A DNA stretch of 64,000 nucleotides from the NCBI GenBank assembly GCA_000169115.1, contig AAVV01000008.1:62001-126000 (forward strand), in the 5' to 3' direction. The stretch is from a marine gamma proteobacterium HTCC2080. Lineage in GTDB: Bacteria > Pseudomonadota > Gammaproteobacteria > Pseudomonadales > Halieaceae. How positions within the stretch are numbered: the first letter of the stretch is position 1; every line of letters begins with the position of its first letter. The position numbers and the translations under genes are program-made. This document shows, piece after piece, positions 26,601 through 36,176 of the stretch. The notes under the pieces are model-generated. The model was given only the letters and a program-made list of their open reading frames with translations. It made no database searches and was not told the DNA's origin.

Positions 26601-27800
26601 ATGACCGATCGACAATACGATATTGTGCTCTTTGGAGCTTCTGGTTTTACAGGTGAATTAGTTGCCGAGTATCTCGCAGCGAATGTCTCCGGCATTCGCT
26701 GGGCAATTGCGGGGCGAAGCGCTAGTAAATTGGAAGCGGTGCGAGAACGAATTGGACAGCCCGATTTAGCCATTCTAGTGGCAGACAGCGATGATGCCGC
26801 CGCGCTAACCGCGATGGCAGACCAAGCCCGAGTGGTCATATCAACCGTGGGTCCCTATGCCCGATATGGAACCACGCTGCTTGAGGTTTGTGCCCAGCAA
26901 GGCACCCATTATTGCGATCTCACTGGAGAGGCGCAGTGGATGGCAGAGGTCTATGAGCGTATCAACCCCATCGCAAAAAATAGCGGTGCTCGGTTGGTGC
27001 ACTGCTGTGGATTTGATTCCTTGCCCTCGGATCTTTCGGTTTATTTCTTGCAAAAAGCGTTTAAGGCACAGTTCGGTGAGTACGCACAGTCGGTCGCGGG
27101 GCGCATGGGACGTTATTCGGGTGCCGTGAGTGGCGGCACGGTTGCCAGCATGATGTTGGTGAGTGAGCAAATTATGAAGGATGAAGCCCTTCGTAAGCGA
27201 CTGATGAACCCTTACGCCTTGTATCCTGAAACCATGGAAGCGGGACCTGATCAGCCTGATCAGATGGGTGTGGCTTGGGATGAGAATTTCGGGTCTTGGA
27301 CAGGGCCATTTATCATGGCAGCGATCAATACCAAGGTTGTGCGTCGCTCTAACGCTTTGGCGGGGTTACCCTATGGTAGTGATTTTCGGTACGACGAGTC
27401 GCAACTTTGTAAGGGCCGATTTTCAGCTTTAACGTCATCGATTGCTATTGGTGCCGTCATGGGTGGGGCGCTGTTTAGACCGACGCGCGCGCTGCTCAAG
27501 CGGTTCTTACCCGAACCCGGTGAGGGGCCAAATGCCGAGACTCGGGAAAATGGCTTCTTTGAATTTTGGGCGCACGGCGTATCCGGGGCGGACAACCAGA
27601 ATAACTTGCGAGTAAAAGTAACGGGTAAACGTGACCCAGGATATGGGGCAACCTCACGCATGTTAGCTCAAGCCGGTCTTTGCCTGGCGCAGGATGACCT
27701 CAGTGTAGGGGGTGGTATCTGGACACCAGCGACGGCGTTTCCTGAACAGTTGATCAACAGGTTGGCACAGGTCGATGTGCACTTTGAGGTCGTGGATTAA
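26601..27800 (+). CDS. Saccharopine dehydrogenase-like NAD(P)-binding oxidoreductase
   Basis: This 399-residue protein carries an N-terminal Rossmann fold (IVLFGASGFTGELVAEYL) followed by AIAGRSASKLEAV and the VVISTVGPYARYG segment, and HYCDLTGEAQWM later. This pattern is that of the 'trans-acting enoyl reductase' type saccharopine-dehydrogenase-like proteins, such as those known from mycobacterial lipid synthesis, rather than true saccharopine dehydrogenase. It may reduce an enoyl or keto intermediate. It follows the acyl-CoA dehydrogenase by about 107 bases on the same strand and may belong to the same transcript. No transmembrane segment is evident. Confidence 0.82.
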   Translation: MTDRQYDIVLFGASGFTGELVAEYLAANVSGIRWAIAGRSASKLEAVRERIGQPDLAILVADSDDAAALTAMADQARVVISTVGPYARYGTTLLEVCAQQGTHYCDLTGEAQWMAEVYERINPIAKNSGARLVHCCGFDSLPSDLSVYFLQKAFKAQFGEYAQSVAGRMGRYSGAVSGGTVASMMLVSEQIMKDEALRKRLMNPYALYPETMEAGPDQPDQMGVAWDENFGSWTGPFIMAAINTKVVRRSNALAGLPYGSDFRYDESQLCKGRFSALTSSIAIGAVMGGALFRPTRALLKRFLPEPGEGPNAETRENGFFEFWAHGVSGADNQNNLRVKVTGKRDPGYGATSRMLAQAGLCLAQDDLSVGGGIWTPATAFPEQLINRLAQVDVHFEVVD

Positions 27801-27815
27801 ATATAGTTCTTGGAA

Positions 27816-27844
27816 GCCCACTGGATGGGGCAGGTGGGGTTTTT
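27816..27844 (+). terminator. Weak rho-independent terminator candidate
   Basis: GCCCAC (27816-27821) can pair with GTGGGG (27834-27839, one G-U pair) across a 12-base loop and is followed by TTTTT (27840-27844). It sits just after the saccharopine-dehydrogenase-like gene. The stem is short, so this is tentative. Confidence 0.4.
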
Positions 27845-27862
27845 AGGCAGTCTAGGCGGCAC

Positions 27863-29269
27863 TCAAAAGCCAGAAACTCCCGAGGGATAGGCCGAACCGT
27901 CGCCCTCTATTGCACAGCCGTTGGCAACGCGCTCGATTGCCTCTTCCATGATCGCTAGGCCCTCACGCAAGGTGGCTTCATCCATATTGAGCGCCGGATA
28001 CAGGCGTATCGTATCTTCATGATCTGAGATCGCCCAGACACCGCGCTCCAACATTTCTCCTCTTACCGCCCTTGCGGCCCACCAATCCTCGGCATCCGGA
28101 TGTAACTGCTTGGTGGCCTTGAAGCTAACGCCCATGAGCAAGCCACTGCATCTAATTTGTCCAACAACGGCGTGATGTTCCCAGCCCGACATAATCTCGT
28201 AAGCCACGTCACCCAGTTTTTTGGCATGGGCTACTATTCCGTCTCGCTCGTAGATTTCGAGCGTCTTTATGGCGGCGGCGCATCCTGCAGGGGAGCCAGC
28301 GAAGGTTGACCCCGAATTGAAATGGGAGTTCTCGCCCAAAATATCATCTCTGGCTGAGATGCCTGCTAGCGGCGCGATGCCCCCGGATAAGTTTTTTCCG
28401 TAGACTAAAATGTCCGGGACAACATCGTAGTGTTCAATCGCCCACATCCTTCCCGTGCGACCCACCCCGGTCAGTACTTCATCGCTAATTAGCAGCCAAT
28501 CGTTGCGATCACAAATGCGGCGTAGACCTTGAATAAACGCTTTGGAAGGAATCCAATTGCCTCCTTCGGCAAGTCCCGGTTCGATCAGCACGGCGGCTAT
28601 GTTGTCGGCGCTAGCGATGGTCTCGGGGATCTGTTTTTCCAGGTACCACAAACAGAAGTCGACGTATTGCTCACTGGTCATATCGGCGGGAATATGATCG
28701 CTAAAAGGGTAAGGTGCGCGGATGACACCACCGCCCCAGCCCTCCAAATAGGCGGCCGACTCGCCGCTCAAGCCACTCAATAATTTACCGGCTAGGGAAT
28801 TGCCATGATAGGAAGCACCAAAAGTCACGATATAGCGACGTTGAGTATGGGTTAGGGCGAGGTGCACTGCGGCTTCTGCAGCCTCTGTTCCCGACACCTC
28901 ATAGTTAGTTCTTGGTAGAGCCTTGTCAGGCATGATGTTGGCCAAGCGTTCGGCGAGTTCGTAGCGCAGCGGATGGTCGAAATGAAAGCCGTAGCGCCGG
29001 TTAGCACTCTCAACGACATCCAAAATTTCCGGGTGACAGTTGCCCAGTGGGTTGGTGGCCCAGCCGTTTTGAAAGTCGATGTAGCGCCGGCCATCTAAGT
29101 CCCAAACATAGTCTCCAGCGGCTTTGTCGATCACAATCTGTCGAACGGGTCTAAAGCCTCTGGAACCGGCCTTGTGTTCGTCTTTTTCAAAACGCTGCCC
29201 GTTTTTAAACAGAGGAATTCCTCGACGCAGCGCCGCTTTTGTTTTCGGTCCGGGAAACGTTTTGCTCAC
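27863..29269 (-). CDS. Class III PLP-dependent aminotransferase, glutamate-1-semialdehyde mutase-like
   Basis: This is a fold-type I PLP enzyme of 468 residues. It shows the class III signature LLISDEVLTGVGRTGRMW and the PLP-binding lysine in LVYGKNLSGG, with FGASYHGNS upstream and TFAGSPAGCAAA downstream. The family includes omega-aminotransferases and glutamate-1-semialdehyde mutase; the substrate cannot be read here. The start is GTG at 29269, supported by CAGGAG about eight bases upstream. It lies between a convergent reductase gene and a lipoprotein hydrolase on the same strand. Chromosomal hemL normally has a different NSGTEA context, so a catabolic aminotransferase is more likely. Confidence 0.87.
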   Translation of the reverse strand: MSKTFPGPKTKAALRRGIPLFKNGQRFEKDEHKAGSRGFRPVRQIVIDKAAGDYVWDLDGRRYIDFQNGWATNPLGNCHPEILDVVESANRRYGFHFDHPLRYELAERLANIMPDKALPRTNYEVSGTEAAEAAVHLALTHTQRRYIVTFGASYHGNSLAGKLLSGLSGESAAYLEGWGGGVIRAPYPFSDHIPADMTSEQYVDFCLWYLEKQIPETIASADNIAAVLIEPGLAEGGNWIPSKAFIQGLRRICDRNDWLLISDEVLTGVGRTGRMWAIEHYDVVPDILVYGKNLSGGIAPLAGISARDDILGENSHFNSGSTFAGSPAGCAAAIKTLEIYERDGIVAHAKKLGDVAYEIMSGWEHHAVVGQIRCSGLLMGVSFKATKQLHPDAEDWWAARAVRGEMLERGVWAISDHEDTIRLYPALNMDEATLREGLAIMEEAIERVANGCAIEGDGSAYPSGVSGF

Positions 29270-29356
29270 TGTATAGCTCCTGTATCGGCGGTAGGGGTAC
29301 CCGGCACTGAATCGGTGACGAAGGAATCGCTAAGGAGACCGTCTACTTGGACACGC

Positions 29357-30880
29357 TCACTGTGGTGTTAAGGCATCCCATTGTAAAGCCGCTGCAGCAT
29401 TGACGCGTTCTGCGTCAGGCTCTAATAGAAAACCGTCACTCACCGCCTTGTCGGTGGCCTCGGCGACAGCACTGATATACCCGTCGCGATCGATATACAA
29501 ACTTGCCATAGTAGCGGCATCGAATAGTTCCGTGGTGCCAGAGAGTCGGCATCCTGCATCGCCCTCATTCAGCGCACCTGACAAACGGGCTGCCGGGGCA
29601 TCAACGTAAGGTGATCTCACCCCGCCCAGCACATTACCCAAATCGTCGTAAACGTAATCCGAGTCGTCATCGAGCGTCGCCAAGGGTTCGGCAGAACTCG
29701 CCGCGGTGCCATCACGCACCCAAACATCGAGTGCCTCAAAAGCGGCCATGTATAACCAGGGGTAAGCGCCTGAATTAATCGGGCGCTCGCACTGGAAAAT
29801 CCCCAAAATTGAATCGTTTTCTACCACCTGTGCAAATTCTGCGCCGATGCCGATGTCATTGCGACCACTGACCAACTGATAGTTGTCGTTGTGCGCAATG
29901 CCCGCGACTTCCCACAGGCGAAAGAAATCGCTGTCAGATTGGCGCTCATCAACCGCCCCCAAGGGGATAACGTCGGTTTCTGACTGAAAGTTGATGACGG
30001 GGAATGGCAGATCATCGCGAAAAGTCACGGCGTCGGGAGCGGGTATTTCGGTCTGGGGCGGCTGGGATAATGGCTGACTGCTATCGTACCGGCTGTCCAC
30101 GAGAAATGCGTCGTAGGCACCATACAATGGTTGGATGGCGTTGATGTAGGTCAGCAGCCGAGAGGCAGATTGTGATTCGCCCCCTGCGATAAGCACCTCA
30201 GCAGCAAAGCCACCCAATATGCCTGTTTCCGCCGTATCACGAATGGCGGCTGAAACTTGGGTAAAGATATCGTACGAGAAAGAGTCTCCAGGATGCGTCA
30301 GTGATTCGTAGCGTTCGGGATTCGCCACTTTAAGTGCCAGCGGTAGAGTGGGATTTTCAACGCCTTCAATACCGACTAACTGGGCTGATACATTTACCCA
30401 GGCGTGACCATCTCGCAAGGCTTCCACGTGCCCCGCTCCCCAACCCACGGGTACATCGAAGCCTTGAGTAACGTTTAGCCATTCAACGAATACGGTACCA
30501 CTGAAGGCCTCACTATCTTCTGGGCGGTAGACCACAACCCGAGTTTTGTACTCCGCGGTTTCAGCCGCTTCAACTTCCCACAGTCCGTCACTACCAAGCT
30601 CGTTAAGATTGGTGAAAGACGACGCCGTACCCGAGAGAAAAAACTCTTGCTGAATAAAGCCGACAGAACCCAAGTCGAAAAATGTACTGATGAGCGATAG
30701 GTCGCCGATGTCCGGTGGTGTTTCTATGGAAGGCACAGCGACTGAGAGATATTCGGGTTCTGGTGGCGGCGGTGGCGGCTCGTAGGTGGGGCCAGAATTG
30801 CCGCTGTCACTGCAGCCCATAATAAGGAGCGATCCGAGAAAATAACCCAAGCTTGCCCGAGCAAAGTACCGTGTTTTCAA
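29357..30880 (-). CDS. Lipoprotein alpha/beta-hydrolase domain protein
   Basis: This is a large exported hydrolase of 507 residues. The N-terminus is a lipoprotein signal (GYFLGSLLIMGC, Cys acylated) followed by a proline-rich linker (EPPPPPPEPE). The catalytic serine is likely in IAGGESQSASRLL, and a late His-containing segment GIAHNDNY fits the family of uncharacterised alpha/beta hydrolase domain proteins (Abhydrolase_10 type). I chose the TTG at 30880 because GGAG at 30889-30892 is eight bases upstream and the lipoprotein signal then starts immediately; longer frames to 30931 lack a ribosome binding site. It should sit at the outer membrane or periplasm and cleave an ester; substrate unknown. 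Confidence 0.8.
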   Translation of the reverse strand: MKTRYFARASLGYFLGSLLIMGCSDSGNSGPTYEPPPPPPEPEYLSVAVPSIETPPDIGDLSLISTFFDLGSVGFIQQEFFLSGTASSFTNLNELGSDGLWEVEAAETAEYKTRVVVYRPEDSEAFSGTVFVEWLNVTQGFDVPVGWGAGHVEALRDGHAWVNVSAQLVGIEGVENPTLPLALKVANPERYESLTHPGDSFSYDIFTQVSAAIRDTAETGILGGFAAEVLIAGGESQSASRLLTYINAIQPLYGAYDAFLVDSRYDSSQPLSQPPQTEIPAPDAVTFRDDLPFPVINFQSETDVIPLGAVDERQSDSDFFRLWEVAGIAHNDNYQLVSGRNDIGIGAEFAQVVENDSILGIFQCERPINSGAYPWLYMAAFEALDVWVRDGTAASSAEPLATLDDDSDYVYDDLGNVLGGVRSPYVDAPAARLSGALNEGDAGCRLSGTTELFDAATMASLYIDRDGYISAVAEATDKAVSDGFLLEPDAERVNAAAALQWDALTPQ

Positions 30881-31305
30881 AACATGTTCTCCATGCATTT
30901 GTTGGTGGTTGCCATCTTGTTCTTGCGCCACCGGTTTGGTTTTTATATTTAGTACACACGATGTTTATACCTAAAACGCGCACTTTAGTTAACTAAATTC
31001 GCTGCAACGCCGCTCGAGACTGTGGCGCCTGCTGAATGACAAATCATCCAAGAGGTTATAGGGTACTGTTGCGCAAATAACTGGGCCAATCAGGTAAACG
31101 CTGTGGATTTACCAATAGCAGCGCTTAGCGATGTGTTTGGTGGTAACAGGTAGGCCAGCACGATCAAAGCGAGGACGTAAAGTCAGAACGCAAAGTCAGG
31201 ACGCCTGACCCTCGACATGCCATGAAATTATTTATTTAGACAAATGTGGGCATCGTCTCTGAAAAAATCAGCATGAAGTAATTTGGGCTTAAAAAGGTAA
31301 AAAAA
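30881..31305. promoter_or_regulatory. Divergent control region with palindrome and tandem repeat
   Basis: There is no gene. The perfect 14-base palindrome TTTAGTTAACTAAA lies at 30984-30997 and looks like a repressor operator. A 13-base tandem repeat (AAAGTCAGAACGC then AAAGTCAGGACGC) covers 31179-31204, and GTCAGG/CCTGAC at 31195-31209 forms an inverted repeat. The region serves the lipoprotein hydrolase (minus) and the monooxygenase (plus). Confidence 0.45.
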
Positions 31306-32793
31306 TTGATACCAGAGACGAATGCAAAAACCTATAAAGCAGTCTCAGTTGCGATAGTCGGAGGAGGCTTTGGTGGTGTTGGTGCCGCAATCCGGTTACT
31401 GAAAGCTGGTGTAAAGGACCTTACCGTCTTTGAGCGAAGTGGGGGCGTTGGTGGTGTATGGCACGCCAATACGTATCCCGGCGCGGCCTGCGATGTGCCG
31501 TCGCACCTCTATTCGTTCTCGTTCGCCCCCGGTACCGAGTGGTCTCGGCGCTATGCACCACAAGCTGATATAGAAAGGTACTTAAATACGCTGGTTGACG
31601 ACTTTGGAGTGCGCCCACATTTACGCTGCAACACAAGTGTTGAGAGCGCTGAGTTTGACGCTGAGGTTGGGGCTTGGCATGTAAGGACAAGCGACGGTGA
31701 GAGTCGAAACTTTGATCTTCTCATTGCGGCCTGTGGGCAGCTCTCGAACCCGGCGATTCCTGAGCTTGAGGGTATTGATGCGTTTGAGGGACCCACTTTT
31801 CATTCGGCCAATTGGGATCATGACTGTGATCTAACGGGCAAACGTATAGCTGTTGTGGGCACCGGTGCTAGTGCGATTCAGTTTGTTCCCGAGATCGCGA
31901 AACAGGCCGGGCAGCTCGACATCTATCAGCGCTCGGCTCCATGGATCATGCATAAGTTTGATCGCGAGTATCCGGAGTGGGAGAAGCGCCTATTTCGGAA
32001 GGTCCCTGCGCGTGTCGGATTGAGTCGTCGCTTTTTCTTCTCAGTGTTCGAAATTCTCACTTACGGCTTCACGAATCGTCATTGGGTCTTGAAACCTATG
32101 GCTAAATTGTCGAATGCCTATCGCCGCAAAGAGCTGGGTGAGTACCCAAAACTGTTGGCAAAGGCGACACCGGACTACCAAATTGGCTGTAAGCGCGCGT
32201 TGTTTACAAATGACTGGTATCCAACGCTTAAGCGCGACAATGTTGAATTGGTTCATGGCCAAGCACCCCGTGTTACCGCGACTGGACTGGTTGACGCTGA
32301 AGGCGTTGAGCGGCCTGCGGACGTTATTATTTGGGGCACCGGCTTCCAACCTTTAGATTTTGTTGCGCCTATGGAGATTCGGGGGCTTGAAGGTCGCGAG
32401 CTCAGCGAGGTGTGGAATGGGCGACCCGAGGCTTATCTGGGGACCACCGTCGCGGGGTTTCCCAACTTTTTTATGATGTACGGCCCTAACACTAACCATG
32501 GCTCTGGCTCGGTGCCCTATTCAAACGAGTGCCAATACAACTACATACTCGACGCGGTTGAGCGCCTGTGCGCAGGAGGTTACCGATATCTAGACCTGGA
32601 AGCCGACGCGCTTAAGCGTTGGCGTACCGAGATGGCAGAACGCAGTGCTGAAACCGTTTGGACCCAGGGGGGCTGCAACAGTTGGTATGTTACCGACAGC
32701 GGGGTCAACACCAATAACTGGCCAGGTCCCTGGCTTGAATACAAGCGACGCACCCAACAGATCGACGTCAGTGACTATCGTTTCGTAAAGTGA
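31306..32793 (+). CDS. Flavin-containing Baeyer-Villiger-type monooxygenase
   Basis: This is an FAD/NADPH monooxygenase of 495 residues. The FAD Rossmann motif is VAIVGGGFGGVGAA near residue 16, the NADPH Rossmann motif is VVGTGASAIQFVPE, and between them FEGPTFHSANWD fits the Baeyer-Villiger fingerprint FxGxxxHxxxWD. It should insert oxygen next to a ketone, for example in cyclic ketones or steroids, in the cytoplasm. The start is a TTG at 31306, with AAAGG eight bases upstream and no nearer ATG. It is transcribed alone after a regulatory-looking spacer. A role alongside the nearby lipoprotein hydrolase (ester formation then hydrolysis) is an attractive but unproven idea. Confidence 0.88.
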   Translation: MIPETNAKTYKAVSVAIVGGGFGGVGAAIRLLKAGVKDLTVFERSGGVGGVWHANTYPGAACDVPSHLYSFSFAPGTEWSRRYAPQADIERYLNTLVDDFGVRPHLRCNTSVESAEFDAEVGAWHVRTSDGESRNFDLLIAACGQLSNPAIPELEGIDAFEGPTFHSANWDHDCDLTGKRIAVVGTGASAIQFVPEIAKQAGQLDIYQRSAPWIMHKFDREYPEWEKRLFRKVPARVGLSRRFFFSVFEILTYGFTNRHWVLKPMAKLSNAYRRKELGEYPKLLAKATPDYQIGCKRALFTNDWYPTLKRDNVELVHGQAPRVTATGLVDAEGVERPADVIIWGTGFQPLDFVAPMEIRGLEGRELSEVWNGRPEAYLGTTVAGFPNFFMMYGPNTNHGSGSVPYSNECQYNYILDAVERLCAGGYRYLDLEADALKRWRTEMAERSAETVWTQGGCNSWYVTDSGVNTNNWPGPWLEYKRRTQQIDVSDYRFVK

Positions 32794-32947
32794 ACAAGAG
32801 GACTGACTTTTGTACCCATGGGTGTGTTGTCAGGCGCTAAAGTGATGGGCCATAAAATGGCGAATTAAGGCCGAAACTTAATGGCTTCAGCTGTTTCGTC
32901 AGCTTTCTTATGATGATGGGAAATTGGCCTAGCGTGCTGAGATCGGG

Positions 32948-33472
32948 TCATTGTTGCTCCCAGTCTTCTTCGAATTCTGAGAAGTCCGGCGCTTGCTGCT
33001 TGCCATCACTTTCGCCATTTTCGAAGCGAGCGTTACAAGCATCAATTGCCGGCTTTGCCGAGGCGTAGTTCACGATTAATTCCTGAGTAATGCTGATCTC
33101 TTCAGCGAGGCTAAGATCAGTTCGCCGTAAAATTCGATTGGTCGTGGCCTGCATGCCTGCATCTAGAGGCACCGCACAGCGATGAAAGGGCATTGTTCTG
33201 CCGACCAAGGCCTGCTTTCCCTCTTGATACATAAACGCCTCCTTCGTGTCGGTGAAGTAGGCCATATCTACGGTATTGTCGCCGTCTATGTCTTGAACGC
33301 ACATGCTGAATATCAGATAAGCGTCGCAGACAGTCACGCCCTTGGCCTGTTCTGCGGCCTTATCTGGCTTCACAGCGCAGGCTTGCAGTATTAACACCAA
33401 CGCGAAGGCTATTAGATGTTTCTGTGAACTAGATTTAATAACGTGTTGTGGGTGACTCGGTTTTTTTTTCAT
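32948..33472 (-). CDS. Hypothetical lipoprotein
   Basis: This 174-residue protein of unknown function has a lipoprotein signal: basic N-terminus, hydrophobic core and lipobox LQAC at about residue 32. The mature part holds four further cysteines (TVCDAY, SMCVQD, HRCAVP, DACNARF) that could form two disulphides, and a segment DIDGDNTVD that resembles a calcium-binding loop. The C-terminus is acidic (FSEFEEDWEQQ). I do not recognise the family. It is transcribed alone. Confidence 0.7.
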   Translation of the reverse strand: MKKKPSHPQHVIKSSSQKHLIAFALVLILQACAVKPDKAAEQAKGVTVCDAYLIFSMCVQDIDGDNTVDMAYFTDTKEAFMYQEGKQALVGRTMPFHRCAVPLDAGMQATTNRILRRTDLSLAEEISITQELIVNYASAKPAIDACNARFENGESDGKQQAPDFSEFEEDWEQQ

Positions 33473-33579
33473 CTCAGTGACAGATCATGCTTAACGACTA
33501 GGAAGACTTACTGCTACTAAAGTATAAAACGCCACATACAGTAGTAACGCAACAGCAGTTTATACTCTGCACCGCTGAC

Positions 33580-34587
33580 TTAAAGCTCAACGATGGTTTT
33601 TCCGAAATTGCGTCCGGCAAAAAGATCGGCGTAAGCCTGCCCTATCTGGTGAATGCCTTGGAGACGATATTCAGGTGACGCTAAAGCGCCGCTGCGTAAA
33701 CCCTCAGACAAGGCCTCGCGTGCTTCTTCATAACGGTCATGGCGAAAGTGAGTCATGAAGCCTTCCGCCCGAATTTCTTTAGTGACGATTTCAAAGAGGT
33801 TGCTTGGGCCGTAGGCTGGGACACCGTAGCTTGATACGGCGCCGCACAAGGCCATGCGCCCACGATGATTCATATTTGAAATGGCGGCCTCTAATGCCTC
33901 ACCGCCAACGTTATCAAAAAAGGCATCAACGCCCTCAGGGCAAACTTTTCTGATGGCCTCAGCCATGTTATCGGCGTCGCCACGAACCACCGCAGCATCG
34001 TAGCCCAGCACATCGCAGATCCACTGGCCTTTTTCTTCTGAGCCAACCAGTCCCACAACGCGAGCTCCTGACTTTTTCGCCAGTTGTCCCGCAATCGAGC
34101 CGACTGCGCCACCGGCTCCGCTAATCAACACGCAGTCATTTGATGATGGTTTGAGAATGTCGGTCATACCAAAGTAGGCGGACATGCCGGTATCCCCGAG
34201 CACGCCCATATAAGCTGCGGGGTCAAACTCTAAGGTGGCCGGTAATCGTGCAATGAAATCACTGCCATCGCTAATGCTATGGGTTTGCCACGCAAATCGC
34301 GCCATGAGCATATCGCCCTGAGCGTAAAGCGGGTTGAGTGAATCTATAACCTCGCCTAAAACCAGTCCACAAACAGGCTCGCCAAGTTCCATCGCAGGTA
34401 GTACTGCATCACCCGATCCTTCGTTCATCCAGTTTCGAAACCCCGCGTCCAGTGACACGAAATGGTTGTGACAAAGCAGCTCGCCATCCCGAAGCGTGGG
34501 TAGATCGGAGACTTCAACTTGAAAGTCTTCAGCAACTGGGTTGCCCTTGGGCCGTCTGGCTAAAACCACAGACTTTACCTGTGTCAT
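33580..34587 (-). CDS. Zinc-free MDR-family NADP-dependent oxidoreductase, prostaglandin/curcumin reductase-like
   Basis: This medium-chain reductase of 335 residues lacks zinc-binding cysteine motifs. The NADPH motif VLISGAGGAVGSIAGQLAKK is clear, followed by GLVGSEEKGQWI and FFDNVGGEALEAA, all typical of the leukotriene/prostaglandin reductase and CurA group, which reduces alpha,beta-unsaturated ketones. GAGAGGGT lies just ahead of the ATG at 34587; the longer frame to 34653 lacks support. It stands alone. Confidence 0.88.
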   Translation of the reverse strand: MTQVKSVVLARRPKGNPVAEDFQVEVSDLPTLRDGELLCHNHFVSLDAGFRNWMNEGSGDAVLPAMELGEPVCGLVLGEVIDSLNPLYAQGDMLMARFAWQTHSISDGSDFIARLPATLEFDPAAYMGVLGDTGMSAYFGMTDILKPSSNDCVLISGAGGAVGSIAGQLAKKSGARVVGLVGSEEKGQWICDVLGYDAAVVRGDADNMAEAIRKVCPEGVDAFFDNVGGEALEAAISNMNHRGRMALCGAVSSYGVPAYGPSNLFEIVTKEIRAEGFMTHFRHDRYEEAREALSEGLRSGALASPEYRLQGIHQIGQAYADLFAGRNFGKTIVEL

Positions 34588-35016
34588 AAATACCCTCTCA
34601 CAATGTGTCGATTCCTCACGGGACAGGATAGCCCAGAGACGATCGTGGCGCACAACAAAGTGTCGGGCTGATACCCTTTGTCATAGTTCGACGGCAAATT
34701 ATTACAGAGCGCGTGCAGCCGCTACATGGCCACGTTCCCAAGGGGGCAGCTTTGGTGCCACTACACCACGCCTAGAGAGCAACGAGGCTGTGCGTATCAC
34801 GCCAACCCGTATGCAGAAGTCGCCGAAGATAAGCGTGCGTCTATGATGTTGGATATATCGCTAAGTGGTAGAAAGCTACACGGGCACCATAGCTCCCCTT
34901 GCAGCCAATTCTGCCGCCTTAGCCCCGCGGTGCGCTAACGGGCTGAGTTAAAGGTAGCCATTAAGCGATGTGTTCCATAAAATCTTTGCCAAGCACGAGA
35001 AGATAGGAACAGCTGC
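34588..35016. other. Divergent intergenic region, nothing recognised
   Basis: About 430 bases without a gene. Short open frames here lack ribosome binding sites and family resemblance. TAGGAAC just before 35017 is the ribosome binding site of the next gene. I see no repeat or hairpin of note. Confidence 0.35.
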
Positions 35017-35454
35017 ATGAAAGGTGTTTTTCTAGCGATCTTGCTGGTCGCGATAGCAGGTAAAAGTCTCGCCGCCGAGACACCGACTCAATTCATAGAA
35101 CGGTATGTTAGTTACTTCAACAACGAAGATTCAGCGCGCTACCAGACGACATTTAAGTTCCCTGTAATCAGCTCTAAGGGCGGTGTCCTTCAGGTTTTCT
35201 CAGACCCTGATGTACCAATGGCAAATTTCGACAATATAAAAAAGACGGGTTGGGTGACATCTCGAATCGACTCTATAAAAGTGCTGTCAGAGTCCTCTGT
35301 AGCTTCGCTAGTTGAGTTTTCTTTCTCCCGTATGGATTCCACGGGAAGCCCGTTTTTTCAATCAACCGGCCATTACGGACTTGTAAGCACTGATGATGGT
35401 TGGAAGATACAGAGCTGGTTTTTTGTAAAACCAATTACTGTAGGGAATGACTAG
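35017..35454 (+). CDS. Small exported protein, possibly NTF2-like fold
   Basis: This 145-residue protein begins with a signal peptide (GVFLAILLVAIAGKSLAA). The mature part, with FIERYVSYFNNED early and a final GWKIQSWFF strand, resembles the layout of SnoaL/NTF2-like proteins, but no active-site pattern is clear. TAGGAAC precedes the ATG by about eight bases. The stop codon is part of a perfect six-pair hairpin (35452-35469, TAGCCC/GGGCTA) without a T run. Function unknown. Confidence 0.65.
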   Translation: MKGVFLAILLVAIAGKSLAAETPTQFIERYVSYFNNEDSARYQTTFKFPVISSKGGVLQVFSDPDVPMANFDNIKKTGWVTSRIDSIKVLSESSVASLVEFSFSRMDSTGSPFFQSTGHYGLVSTDDGWKIQSWFFVKPITVGND

Positions 35455-35670
35455 CCCGACGGTGGGCTAACGGGGCTGATTTTCACCAGCAAAATTTTAT
35501 ATAGGTCGTTGACATTGATTCTTAGGCTGCGAGGTGTTTTGCCTCCCGGGGAAGGGAGCAAGCCGGCCGTATAACAATGTGTAAATCGCAAACAAGCGGA
35601 CCTACAGATGCATGAAAAAGAGCCGTTTTTAACCCGCCATCAACCTGTTTTAACGGTATTCCCCACGCAT

Positions 35671-35708
35671 AAAAAAAGGACCAACGCGGTAAGCTGTTGA
35701 TCCTTTTT
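35671..35708. terminator. Strong bidirectional rho-independent terminator
   Basis: AAAAAGGACCAAC and GTTGATCCTTTTT pair over 13 positions (one G-U) around a short loop, with T runs on both strands. It lies directly downstream of the tRNA-Arg gene on the minus strand and most likely ends that transcript. Confidence 0.85.
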
Positions 35709-35716
35709 GCTTTGTA

Positions 35717-35793
35717 TGGCGCGCCTGGAAGGATTCGAACCTCCGACACCCTGATTCGTAGTCAGGTACTCTATCCAGCTGAGCTACAGGCGC
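35717..35793 (-). tRNA. tRNA-Arg (anticodon ACG)
   Basis: On the minus strand a full 77-base cloverleaf is visible. The acceptor stem is GCGCCTG pairing with CAGGCGC, the anticodon loop is CTACGAA with anticodon ACG (arginine, CGN codons), and the T loop is GGTTCGAATCC. An encoded CCA lies at 35717-35719 after discriminator G. The first anticodon A is expected to be converted to inosine by TadA. No other tRNA adjoins it. Confidence 0.97.
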
Positions 35794-36176
35794 TAATTTT
35801 TGCGGCTCCTTACACGTCCCCAGACGTGTGAAACGTCATGGACGGCCGTTGGCCTAATGGAGCAAGCCACCGCGGGCGAGAGTATACCGCAGAGATTTGA
35901 GTTGGGCTACACACGACATGCCCGTGTCTTTAGTTTTGGTGTATCGCTAGTTTCCAGGGGCTTTCGGTTAGCCTTTGCTGCGCCATTGGCTTGGCAGGAA
36001 AAATAAAACTGTCCGGTGCTTGCTCGCACTTTACTGTTCTGTGAATTGCTTATGGCGGGGACGAAGTGAATGGTTTTGTGTTCGCTGATGCCAGCGAGCG
36101 CTATAAATGCAGATAGCCGGGTGGGCAGTGATTAACTAAAGGGTCAGAGGCTTCACCAAGCAGCAGGGGCTCCACC
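35794..36176. other. Intergenic region upstream of tRNA-Arg
   Basis: About 380 bases without a credible gene. The tRNA promoter should lie at the left end of this stretch, on the minus strand. I see no repeats, integrase remnant or duplicated tRNA 3' end that would mark an integration site. Confidence 0.35.

Noticed and set aside
35717-36176. Integration site or genomic island boundary at tRNA-Arg
   Set aside because: No integrase, duplicated tRNA end or shift in gene style is visible on either side.
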